From: Litoditis marina
Lineage: Eukaryota; Nematoda; Chromadorea; Rhabditida; Rhabditidae
Direction: 5' to 3'
NCBI GenBank assembly: GCA_964036275.1
Contig: OZ038433.1
Coordinates: 3,408,013-3,472,012 of the forward strand
Length of the DNA: 64,000 nucleotides
Both the position numbers and the translations under genes were made by a program. Shown piece by piece: positions 1 through 11,300 of the stretch. Numbering within the stretch: the first letter of the stretch is position 1; each line of letters starts with the position of its first letter. The notes under the pieces are model-generated. The model saw only the letters and a list, made by a program, of their open reading frames with translations, searched no databases and had not been told where the DNA came from.

Positions 1-1130
1 AGAAGATTATCATTTTTTGTAATATTATAACTAAGTTTAAGTATAATTGGAATTTTTCGCTAAGAACATATAGGATGTATAGTTATTTAGGCTCCATCAT
101 GTATAATTCAATTGTATAAGTGTTAAATTGTGTTGTTCACAATTATATAACTGTAGACTAGGTAGGAACATATTTTTGTAGTTTTTTCGCTGTGTCATAG
201 TTCAAATGTATGACCATAAGCGAGAATGACTAATAGGTAGACATTTAATTCTAACTTACCGAGATAGAAAGAGTGAGAACATCAAAAAGGCTATTAAGTT
301 TTTACAAATGGCACATACGTTTCCCGCAAACGATCTCGGAGTTTCTTGCAAACGGCCACTATATATTTGTAAAACAGCCATTTCTGTCTGCCTTTGCCTC
401 AGGTACGCAGATTCCGGTCTCTACCGTACAGGTTCAAAGAAGGATTTTCTCATTCTTAACTCGTTTCCGCTCGAGGGCGAGCTATCTGAAAGAGGGGGGA
501 TATCGTGTACGCCTTGCGCGCCCAACACATCTAGTTCCTATCTGTGCTGGTCCCTCAACTGAGCAGCTGACGCAACTACGCCACTCCAACAATTGGTCCC
601 TCACGCCACCCAAACAATACATTAACCTGTCAACAAAAAGGTGATGATTGATTGCTCATCAGTCGTAGCTGACAGCCTCCAACATCAAACGGAAGCCGAC
701 ATTATTCCTACCAACCGATACATCATATCCGGTCACACCTGTCAACCTTCTAAGACGCCGACGTCAACTATGACAAGAACATGACAACCTGTCATCCCAC
801 GTGAAGCCACCTGCCCGAGATCAAAGGTTCCGACGACACCACCTGACAGAAGAAGGTGTATATAAGCAGCCCTCCAGCCAGAGAAATCAGTCCAGTCCAC
901 AGCTCCGATGTGATCGCCTTTCCTCCGCGGCCGAGCACGCTCCGTGCACCTATTCACCTATCTCCCCCTCAATGCAAGGATTACGGTATCCATTCTAACC
1001 CCTATAACTAACTAAGCATAGTCATTCTCATATTCGTATATTGATGTGTTGTCTTACATTATACTCTATATAAACATATATAATCCACACCCTGTTCGTG
1101 TTATAAGCTACAGTATCAAAGCAGGAATGT
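1..1130. other. Non-coding region with LTR-like promoter stretch
   Basis: I see no convincing gene here. Open frames at 273-644 and 308-562 have no recognisable domain or splice context. From about 620 to 1,130 the sequence resembles a retrotransposon LTR or promoter: a TATA-like box at 859-865 (TATATAA), an initiator-like stretch rich in CAGTCC about 30 bases later, then an AT-rich tail. No second LTR, primer-binding site or pol coding is visible, so a solo LTR is only a guess. Confidence 0.3.
859..865 (+). promoter_or_regulatory. TATA-like box in LTR-like stretch
   Basis: TATATAA lies in a GC-richer stretch about 35 bases before a CAGTCCAGTCC initiator-like sequence. No gene starts just downstream, so it may be a relic of a solo LTR. 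Confidence 0.25.
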
Positions 1131-1395
1131 CCAGAGTCCTGATATGGAGGATCCGGGAGATTTTTCTCTGAACTTCTGTTAGCTTACACATAACACGGAA
1201 AAGAGCGTAAATATTGGTTATCTTTAACATTAATCAAATCCTATTAATTTTTTCTCAAATTCTCAATAATCAATAGTAATTTCTTTGTTCTAAATTACCT
1301 CCCAGAGTCCTGATATGGAGGTCTTGGGAGATTTTTTTGAAACTCAAGATAGCTTAAAATACGAAAAGGGACATAATTATCGATTTTTTTTCGAA
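1131..1395. repeat. Two diverged tandem copies of a 171-bp unit
   Basis: CCAGAGTCCTGATATGGAGG occurs at 1,131 and again at 1,302. Each copy is followed by GGGAGATTTTT, a GCTTA stretch and an ACGGAAAAG-like stretch. The second copy can form a small CTCCCA...TGGGAG hairpin. The origin is unknown. Confidence 0.55.
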
Positions 1396-1511
1396 TTTAC
1401 CAAATTATACGTTAAAATTATTAAGAGGTCCTGATAGTAGTATAGTTGGTATTCACATATGTCTTTTGTTTGCAAGAAGTACAAAAACGTCAATGTGGCA
1501 TCTGTACTCAC

Positions 1512-1619
1512 CATATCCAATCGGGTAATTGTGTAACAAGTATAAGCAGAAGAACCATGGAAGAACACACACAGGGAAGCAGAAAGCAGGATGAACAGAA
1601 CCACTGGGTAGAAAAATTC
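1512..1619 (-). CDS. Possible orphan membrane exon
   Basis: On the minus strand a good acceptor (TTTTTCAG) and donor (GTGAGT) flank a 36-codon phase-0 block beginning EFFYPVVLFILLSASLC. It is strongly hydrophobic, like a transmembrane segment. I could not chain it with certainty to any neighbour, although another candidate exon with a signal-peptide-like start lies upstream at 3,750-3,577. It may be one exon of an unrecognised membrane protein or a chance frame. Confidence 0.22.
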
Positions 1620-2080
1620 CTGAAAAACCACTGTTTGTTTTCTGCAGCTCCCACAACGGTAGTAAATAATGGTATTATTAGTTTTACTACACTGAAAGCC
1701 CCAAAGTGTCTGACTATTCAAACTGAATTAAGAATGAGCTTATATGGTTCGCTTAGAGAAAAGTGCGTAGTGTTTGTAGTTTCAACCCATCATATCCCAG
1801 TCACAATTCGAAAACTGTGCGATGTAGGCAGAACAAACTACAAGATATTGTCACTTCTTGTACGACTATCGCCACTGAATGATCACCAACTACGATAGCG
1901 ATTTACCTTCGCTTGAGTGTCTCCGAGTAGCATCGCGCCAGAATCTGTTTTCTCATTCCAGAAAATTATCAGACGTGGGGTTGAACCCATGAAGCCGAGC
2001 CAGCACACAACAAAATAGTAGAACCAGATGAGTCGAGTTGACCAGATCTGAAAAGGGAGGATCATAAGGTGATCGATCAA

Positions 2081-2150
2081 CTCGGGGTAGTCAAGTGGTT
2101 ATCGTGCGGCTGTCGCTCACGTGACGCGGGTTCGATCCCAGCTCGTCGCT
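2081..2150 (+). pseudogene. tRNA-like sequence (SINE head or tRNA pseudogene)
   Basis: The stretch has an A-box-like TAGTCAAGTGG and a B-box-like GGGTTCGATCCC at tRNA spacing. A T-arm can be drawn with one mismatch. The acceptor arms do not pair and the anticodon stem is poor, so this is not a functional tRNA. A tRNA-derived SINE head or a decayed tRNA (Asp-like loop) fits best. Confidence 0.35.
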
Positions 2151-2609
2151 GAATCTTCATGGGAGACCGCAAGAGCTGGTAACAAAGTTCAGTGATGTCT
2201 ATCTCCACCCCCTTCTACGAAAAGTTTGTTCACGGTTGATAATATGATTTTGGGGTGTTGTGTAGTTCTACGAAGGATGTAAGACACGGCTGGAATACTT
2301 ATTATCATAATCAAAACTAGTTCACTCCGTTTAATACACTTCGTTGTGTGCAAGAACCGAGTCTGTTCTCTGAAACAGGCGTACGAATCCCAATAGTGTG
2401 GTGTCCACACGGTCCCAAAATCCAAACTACAAATTTTTCGAAATTCATACCTTTTTGTATGACAAGGGGTACTTGAGAGCGGTGAACCTATTGAAGGCAA
2501 TGATCACATTCCCACTGCCAAGGGCGACGATCATGAACAGATCGAGAAAACGAGTCAGCTGTAAACAAAGGGTTGTAAACAACAATACAACTCAATCTGG
2601 TCAAATCAA

Positions 2610-2720
2610 TGATCCCACTCAGAACGATTGGCGCCAATTTTCTGCGATTGGCCAGCTTCCCAGCCAATTGGACAGCCACTTTTGTACCGGCCTCAGCGAG
2701 AGACTAATCGCTCTGAGCAT
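2610..2720. repeat. Dispersed repeat sharing sequence with 22,985-23,180
   Basis: The stretch around CTCAGAACGATTGGCGCCAA, followed by ATTGGCCAGCT and CAGCCAATTGG, recurs in inverted orientation near 23,010-23,175. It is probably a degraded member of a foldback transposon family. Confidence 0.5.
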
Positions 2721-3576
2721 TTTCACTGAGATTTTGGCAGCATGCCAACAACAATTTTTTGCGCTCGTCACCATGTTGAAGTTTTTAAAGAATGTGACTC
2801 TCTCCGAGCGATTGATAACTCTCATTAAATGGTGTGAGTTCAATGCTTCTCTACGGGAAATAGAAGTTTTCGCCACGATTTATGGTCAGTTTCATGAAAA
2901 CTTTCCGTTTTCAAGCTGGACCAATGTAACAAAAATGTCAAGAGTACCTGAACCGTCCAGTTCATCTCCGTTCCGAATAAATCAAAATAGTTGAATTTCC
3001 GTGGTCGTAAGAGAAGTTCCATAAATAGAAACTGCGCAAACTCAATGAACGAGTGATATAGAAACAGGGTGTAGAACGAGGTGCGAAAAACGGAACATTT
3101 CCGACGAGCTGAAAAAAGGTGTTCGTTTGATCAATTAACGAAGAGATTGGGTTGATTAGTTTGTTAATTGCGTGGTTCCGGGAAATATATGTGTCTGATA
3201 CTATTAGGGAACAAGAACGCGTTTTATTTCATTAATTGGGTACATTACGTAGTGTATAGTAGAGTGAGTAAAAAAGTCAGGTAAAACGTTCACACTCCCT
3301 CTTATGCTGGTCGTTGATAATTACAACTAGTGCAATGTGACAACTTATGTTGCACTGTAGTGGATTCTCACATGAACTTGTTCATCAATTTTGGTACATT
3401 CCCATTTAATTTCATAATATTTTCAATAGAGAATACTCAAAATCAAAGTGGGTATGAAGATGTTGTCAGCCCAGGCGGCATAGCAAACCGTCCATACTCA
3501 TGGGAAGTTTACAGAGTCTCATGAACACTTCGTGAGCTACTCGTGGTCTTCTAATGTTGTAGCAATCTGTAGAATC

Positions 3577-3750
3577 TCATGAGAAGTTCGTGGGATATTG
3601 CTCATGAGAGATTTTTGAGGGATTGCTATCGCACCAGGGTAAAAACCTTGGAAACAACTTGTACATAGACTCATTGCGAGTAGTAGGCCACTCACAACTG
3701 ATAAGTGCTCCAATCACACATCCGTAGACGAGAAAAGTGAAGAGTTTCAT
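3577..3750 (-). CDS. Possible secreted peptide or first exon
   Basis: The 57-codon frame starts MKLFTFLVYGCVIGALIS, a textbook signal peptide (basic n-region, hydrophobic core, small residues before Cys). CEWPTTRNESMYKLFPR follows. A possible donor (GTTTTT) follows that arginine, so the frame may be exon 1 of a longer secreted or membrane protein. No homologous family is recognised and the downstream exons are unclear. Treat it as a candidate only. Confidence 0.25.
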   Translation of the reverse strand: MKLFTFLVYGCVIGALISCEWPTTRNESMYKLFPRFLPWCDSNPSKISHEQYPTNFS

Positions 3751-5374
3751 GACAATTATGACAATAATCAAGCCGGGAACAGACATTCAAACCGATAATA
3801 TTCTGAATAAAAAGTATGAATTTCAACAGATAACCTATATGAACAGAAATTTTCCACAGAAAATTAGGATATAATATAACATGGCTGAGTTTCACTAATG
3901 GCCACCATTGACAACCATATAATCATGGTACAACTTTGAGAAGGAGAATATGCAGCACAAAGCATGAAACTTCTAGTGAACTCCTCAGAAGAATCTTTCC
4001 AGGATATACCAATATGAAAGGTTTCATTTGAGAGATAAATTGGAGAGAGAAGTAGACAAGATAAAAAGAGAGAGATGCGTAAAGGAGCCACAGAATGGAA
4101 ATGAGGGACAGGGGTATGGAGGGGGTGATTTTTCATTGTAACCATGCCTGTGTCTGGTTTGATGTGCCTGTTCTCTATATTCCGTTATGTACCAATTGTA
4201 TTACGGAATTAGATTGGGAGCCAGAACTTTTCCAATCAAGTAGCGGCGAGGGTAATTCGATCATTCGTACAATGATTCATTCATTTTTTCTGGTAGTAAC
4301 TTAGTTGTGAGAACAGGATACGGTAGGGTTCGGTTTTCCAGAGCAAGCCTGTACGTGGTATTTTGCTGTGTCCCGCCGTGTTTGTAGTTTGATCTCGTTG
4401 ATCTTTGGTTGAATTTCGTGAAATATGGCGTGTATCGAGAACAAAGTACATCGAAGATGCGTTCTCTTCCTATGTATAAGACTTGGACATTCACTAGATT
4501 TGAGAACGTCTTTCTTTTCCTGTTCATGAACAAACATGCCATCCAAATTTATAAATATTTATAGTTTTCGTATTCGAAAACGCCATTTTCGTTTGAGACC
4601 AGTAAAGGAGAGGGATACTCTTACAAAATCTTTTAAATGTTGGGTCTAAACCGAATTGGCTGTCAACAAAAGCGCACTATGAATGTACCCATGAAACATT
4701 CGCGTGAATGATTCTATTCCACCCTGTTTTGCTTCAGTAAACTAGTTTACTAAATAGTTTCAATATAGATACAACTAATTATAATGATGAACCAAAGGAA
4801 AAATCCGCATGTTATAATCTCAGAGATGCATACGTTTTACGTTAGCCTGTGTAATAATTTTTTTCGGCTGTAAGTGATCGCACAAACCCTCGATTAGCAC
4901 CAATATTTCCAAAATTTATAGAGTAACTTCATTAAAACATGATACTCACAGATGAATCCAGATCGAACGGAGGTGAAAAGACTAGAGATATAAGGGAACC
5001 GTAAGTAAGAAATTAATCAATAGACTTCTCTAAACTAAAACTACCGAATCAACAACATTTCTATAACCAAAACGTACAGAATAACACGATGGTGTCGCAC
5101 CAAAGCTGACTAGGAGACATGAAAATGAGCTGAAGACAGAATAATATGCAGGATAAGATAGAGGATATATCAGGACAATTGCACACGTTTCACCTTTTAA
5201 AGACACAAAACAACTAAAAATTATGTTTTTCATAGTCAAAAACAAAGCATGCAAATTAGAGAAATCGAACCATATCGAACTCGAACTAATGTTATAACAA
5301 ATAATGAATTCGATGAAAAATCACTCAACAACTCTTTGCATAAATGGTAAAAGATGTTTCAGAACAGTTTGTGA
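3751..5374. other. Stretch with no supported gene
   Basis: AT-rich intergenic sequence. Short frames on both strands lack splice context or recognisable motifs. One copy of the dispersed TGTTTGTAGTTTGATC motif sits near 4,378. Confidence 0.5.
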
Positions 5375-8300
5375 TTACGAATACAATGGATCTAACTCTT
5401 GCCTATTTCGCCGACTGAAGTTCGAGCGAGAATCACTAGAAGATGACAGGACAATCATTTCCTGTAAAACAACACATCAATTTTTCCGACCTATCGAAAA
5501 GTCTCGAGCTGACAAGCATCAGTGAAACTACATTCTACGATAACCGTCTAGGCACGAATATTTAAAAGTTTCCCAAAATAAAACTAACAGTGAAACTGAT
5601 ATTACGGCCCAGCTGTATAAAAAATTTAATATACTTGAAGACTATCTAAAAGCGTTTTTACTACAATATACAACAAAATTGAAAAATGATAAAGGACTGA
5701 CCTTAAACTCCTTGTTGGTGAACTCGTTATCGGGATTTTCTCTGGACAATTCCACATCTTCTGCACAACACAGGAACAGGGTGTCAATTGCCATCTCGTA
5801 CACGGAGAGGAAGCAGTTGGAGATCAAATAGGCACAGACGAAAATGACCAACACCGGCAGCCAGGGATGCGCCAGCTCGTTCAAATCCTGAAACAAATGA
5901 ACTGTTCAAAGCTTTCCGTGAAATATTATTCAGACGATCTAGAACCGAGTCCCTAAGCTTATGTTCAATGTTCAACTTGAACTATACTGCTAGTCAATTG
6001 CACAGTCACTTGAAACAAGTGAAACACAGCGAAACTCAGAGATGTGCAAATACAGAGAGAACGATGCTTTACTAGAATGCTTTGTTTACGTGACTATTCA
6101 ATTCACTACTGGTATACGTCATACAACTACTGATGATTCTTATGCACAAACCGGCAAAATCTGACGTATCTTCAAAAACCAATATCTCTCACGATCAAAA
6201 GAGTCGAATTACAAATTTTTATCTAATTTCTAATTTCAGCTCACAAACGTTTGGGACACGTACAAAAAAGCCTAAATTACCCCATTTTACGAACTGAGCT
6301 TATAGGTCATTCACAATAGTATATTGGCAAGCACCTGAAACTACATGATGTTGTGCTTAAACACTTACACATTGTGGAGACAAACCATACCTTGTTGAAC
6401 ATGGCTATAGCTGCTGTTATAGTTGCCACAATGCACTTGGCCAGGAAGAGAACTGCGTCGCCAACCGTGTTCACGGTAGCAACATCGACTGCATTGTCCA
6501 GCAGAATATTCACGGCCTGCAAATCAGTATATACTTACGATATCAGCAATAGTACATAATCAATACTACCATGAGTACAGTATAGTAGAGACAATAAAAT
6601 GCTCATAGCTTTTAGTGTATACAGCCAATTTTAAGCAGAAATAGCGACGGTAGCGCACGCCAAGAAACAGTCGTGTTTCTGCCAGGTGGCAGCTGGCAGC
6701 CCGATCGATAATCATGTTTTGCTTGCAGTTCGGTCAGCGGCAAAATGCCGCTTGAAATAAGAGAACCTGTGAAATAGCAAGTGAGCCTAGTTCTTCGTTT
6801 CTGTGAAAACTTGGTATCGTGCTGTACGAAATAATTGGAATCATTTTTGACCGAAGCGACTTACACTACATCAGTCACTCGTGGTTAAATTGACTGCTTA
6901 GATGAAAATAGTAAAAACTAACCACTTTGGCAGCTGGACAAAAACTGGCTCCACTATACGAAATGACCGTGTACGCGTTGTTGTTTATGTAACTGAGGCA
7001 GCTTTCGATGCACCCGAGAACACAGATGAAACACATCAACAACTTGCGAGCCAACGGATTCTCGACAGCTTTCATTCTGAAAAGTAAGAAAAGTTCATCA
7101 TGAACAGAAACAATTAAAAAATTCAGGCTAATCAAAGTGGTGTTTCGACTGATACCGACAGTATAATCGATAATCATGATTTGCGTGCGTTAACATCACT
7201 GCAAACTTCAATTTTTGAGGCGAAAAGATTGAAAGTATGCGTGGTTCATTTTCGGTAGATTCGTTGAGAAAAAACCGAGTCATATAACGCTACCGCACAG
7301 TCACTGAAATATTTGTCCGCTCAAATAGAAAAATAAACTTACTTGGCGTAAATCCACATGAGAATATAGCGTGGAAATCGGACCAACGTTATGATGAACG
7401 AACCAAGTGCAGCCGAACCGAGGTGATATCTGCAAAGTTCGATGAATATTTCGGCAAGTTCGAATGGGATTCACACTCACACGCTCATCACATTTTGACA
7501 TTTCTCGCAACACACATTCTCCAGCAGAAATGTAAACAACAAATAAAAGGCAAAACTCTCAGGCATACGAAGTATTACAATGAGAATTGACACCAATCTA
7601 CAATCTGGTAACTGCATGAGAGCTTTTAAATAGTAAGAAAATCTGGGAGTAGTTTACAATTGTCCCCCACTAGGGTTGTTAATCGAGTTGAAAATTTCGA
7701 GTTCTCGAGTTTCGAATTTTTCAAGTTTTGAGAAAAACCGAGTTTTTCGAGTTTCGAGTTATTCCAGTTTCGAGAATTTCGAGTTTTTCGAGTTTCGAGT
7801 TGAACTCGAATTTCGAGTTTCGAGTTTGGTCGTTGAGTTTCAGGACTTTATCGAGACAAAAAAAGAGAATTTTTTGAGAAATTCTGATTTATTTCTCATG
7901 ATTACGCGAGAATCGTGAAAAAGAAGCATTTTTTTTTGAAATAGCTGAGAAAGTGCTATAAAACGCTCATTTGTCTCTCTTTCCTGACTTGAAACAAAGC
8001 CAAACTCGAAACTCGAACTTTTCGAGTTTCAAAAATTTCGAGTTATTCGAGTTTTGGAAATTTAGAGTTTTTCGAGTTCGAGTTTCTTGCGGTTTTTAAA
8101 AAACCGAGTTTTTCGAGTTTCGAGTCGAACTCGAAACTCGAAATTTCGAGTTTTTTCGAAATTCGAGTTTGGCTTTAACAACCCTATCCCCCACCCTGAG
8201 GTGGGGGATAGGGTTGTTAAAGCCAAACAAAGGTGGGGGGCGATTGTAGTACGGGCCCTTTTAACCCATTTTCGACAGGCTTGGGTTGAGTGGGGGGTGA

Positions 8301-11300
8301 TTGTTCATCAGTTCCGGGTATGTACTATCACTCCCCATTTTGTATTGTGGGGGGTGATTGTTCATTGTCGAAGATGTACAATGTCCCCCCAGCCCCCACC
8401 CATTTACCAATTACCCTCCACCTTCGCGCGATTTCTCTAGGATTTCAATTAGGTGGGGGGTTATAGTACCACGAGGGGGGCGATTGTACATTTTTCCCGA
8501 AAATCTAATGTACCTGACGACGTTATACATTGAAGAGCAAACAGCAGAGCGAGACTGTCCTGGTTCCCCACGACGACTGAAAAACTCAAGCAAACTACGA
8601 AAATTGAACGATACTACAAGAAAAGGTCACGTCAATTCTTCAAACCTTAGCAAACGTCAGAAAACCGGCTCCCTTCTCGAGGGTAGTGGAAAAAATGTAT
8701 TTTTGATGTTTGACGTAGCTGAATCGAAAAGTGATGCTGTGGAAAAGTCACACTGTACTGTACGTGGTCAGTTTAGAGAATAGACGTTCAGTAAAAAAAC
8801 TCACGTATTGAAATACCACATACTGATGGCACCAGCTACAAATAGACGCTGGCAGGCCATGACAAATTCACAGAGCCACACGAAACCAACCAACTGGTAC
8901 AACATCATTATCCTGCAAGTTACTAAAACAAGCTAGTTGGCAATATTGCACAAAACTCTATTAATTCTCACAATTCTGTAATTGTGCTGCTTAAAACAAG
9001 CTACTTGGCCAAAAAAAGTCTGTAGAACACTTTTGAAATCAAGATTGTCATGCGTAACATGGATAATAGCTTTAGCTTGTCTAATGTCGCTTTTTCTCCA
9101 TTTCTCCAATTAAGTGATGAAAACTTGTATCGTACTAAGAAACGGTGATGGACTAACCTGGTCGTCTCAGTCATGTTCGTTTCTATTATTGTTATTGTTC
9201 CATTTCCGCCATCCGAAATCAGACGAGTAACGGGTTCTCCTGAAGAAAACACAAAGCTCATTCTGATTCACTTTAACACATTTAAAGCAATAGTAATAAA
9301 AACTCTTGAACAGTTGATATTAAGGAATTCGAAAAAGTTACACTAACCAGCTGTGTAGAGTACCAATCCTGCACTTATCGAATACATGGCGATAAGTACC
9401 ACAGCCAATGAAGAGAAAATCGGCTGGAAGAGCAGGAAAGGCATGGCTGCCAGGGCCTGCAAAATGAATTAATGAATGTAGAAATGAGAACAAAATATAT
9501 AAAGAAACCTCGACAAATTCTCACTAAGGCGATACAAAACAACAGTTACACCTTACACCGCGAGTATGAGTGATATATGGGCAACTTTTCGAGCTAGCTA
9601 ATGTTGCCGATAGCTATACTTCACCTGGTTTGCATCCAATTCTCCTTTTCAAATTGAACGAAATGACGAGATACACTTCGCTAGTGTATGGACAAAATAC
9701 GATTGGACAAAATCAAACTTGTACTCACCTTGGACGCCTTTTTGAACAGATCCACCATCTTCTTACCGCGCGGAAAAAGACACCAGACCACGACAGTTAC
9801 AAATATCTGGAGAAGGATAAATTAGATAAAACTTATTAAGAAAATGGGAAAAATTTTGTATTGTATTGACGAACTTGGCTGAATGATCAGAAAAAATTCA
9901 GAAATAGGAAAAAAAGGCGAGAATATTTGCCCTTTTCGACTCAAAAATAGTGTGATTGTACTATTGCAAAAAATACTTCGCACCTACGTATATACTGGAG
10001 GACTCACCGTGATAACAGTGGCTCCTATTGCCAGTCCTAGCACCGTGAGCTGGCTGGTATTCTTGAATTCAAACCATGATTGGAATGAACTCTCGCCCAC
10101 GTTGAAGAACTCGGCTACTTGCACCTGAATCAATAAGACATATATCATCTTCTATATGTGTGATCTTTCTGTGACGTTTCGGCAGAGACAAAAAAGCCTG
10201 GGGGCATAGTGTTGAGTGGAGGTTAGTCCCACTGTGTAATGAGCGGCTCCACCTAGTAGTGCGATAATAACAAAAAAACTGCTAATCTTTCCTTGATTAT
10301 AGGTCTCCCCTAGCCCGACCTATGATGAAGTTGAGGTGTTAAGGATACCCAGTCAGTTAATCAGAAAATCGCCCCTACCCTATGCAAAACAAACAAAGTT
10401 ATTTTTGGCCCCAGCGTACCTGGGGACTGGCCGTAGTTCTCAGGATACCGTCGCCTTGAACCAGGGCAGTTCCATTCATAGCCTCGGTATTCGTGTAGAC
10501 CAGATACACAGAATACCACAAAGCAGCCGCAATACCTGCAACACCAAAGTTCTACCACAACCTTTATGGTGATTAATATTCAAACCAACTGGTCGGTTAA
10601 CTATAGTGCCCTTACTAGAACAGCATTTATGATTGATGGCTAACGGCAATAGATCATGTGCACGAACCATCCCAGACAGGGGCAAGTAGGAATTACGTGT
10701 TCAAGTTCAAGTATTTTCGCACGTGTATTCAAGGTCAGTCCGAAAACCAAGACAATACAGTAATCCGTACTTGCTTGGGATAGAGTCCGAACAAAATGTT
10801 ATTTTCACCATTACATTACCTAAAGCTAATTCTTATACAAATCAGCACATATCTATATGTCATACTCTCAATTACGCTATTACGCAGCCTATGTTGCATG
10901 CTTATTCTTACCGAATATGATTGAACACAGTCAAAACAGAACGAAACCAACCAGCCACAACCAGAACTATGAGAATGTAGACGAAGTATATGACGACTCC
11001 CGCGAAGAAACGAAGAACATATACGGTGACCAATGAAATGACTGAAAACAAAAAAGCGATCAAACACTTGAACTGGTGGCTTCATGTCTGAGCAAGTTGA
11101 GCTCTCTATGGGCTCCTCCTGGATGTGACAATCGAATACATTTAACCTAAACAGCTGGTGCAAAACTGGCACTGATCCTGCAGACAGGGCTAAAACCTTT
11201 TTTTTAAAGGCTACCCAAATAAAATTTAATTTATACCACCATTCACCCTCCAACAACCAAAGCATGGCAATACACAGTTAAAAAAAGTAAAAATAACGAA

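Noticed and set aside
2081..2150. Functional tRNA-Asp
   Set aside because: Acceptor and anticodon stems do not pair, so only a tRNA-like relic is called.
2398..2994. 198-codon plus-strand frame
   Set aside because: It overlaps the repeat shared with 22,985-23,180 and has no domain or splice support.
7301..7513. Minus-strand 70-codon frame beside transporter exon 16
   Set aside because: A shadow of the exon in another frame; the correct frame gives [20 protein letters not shown].
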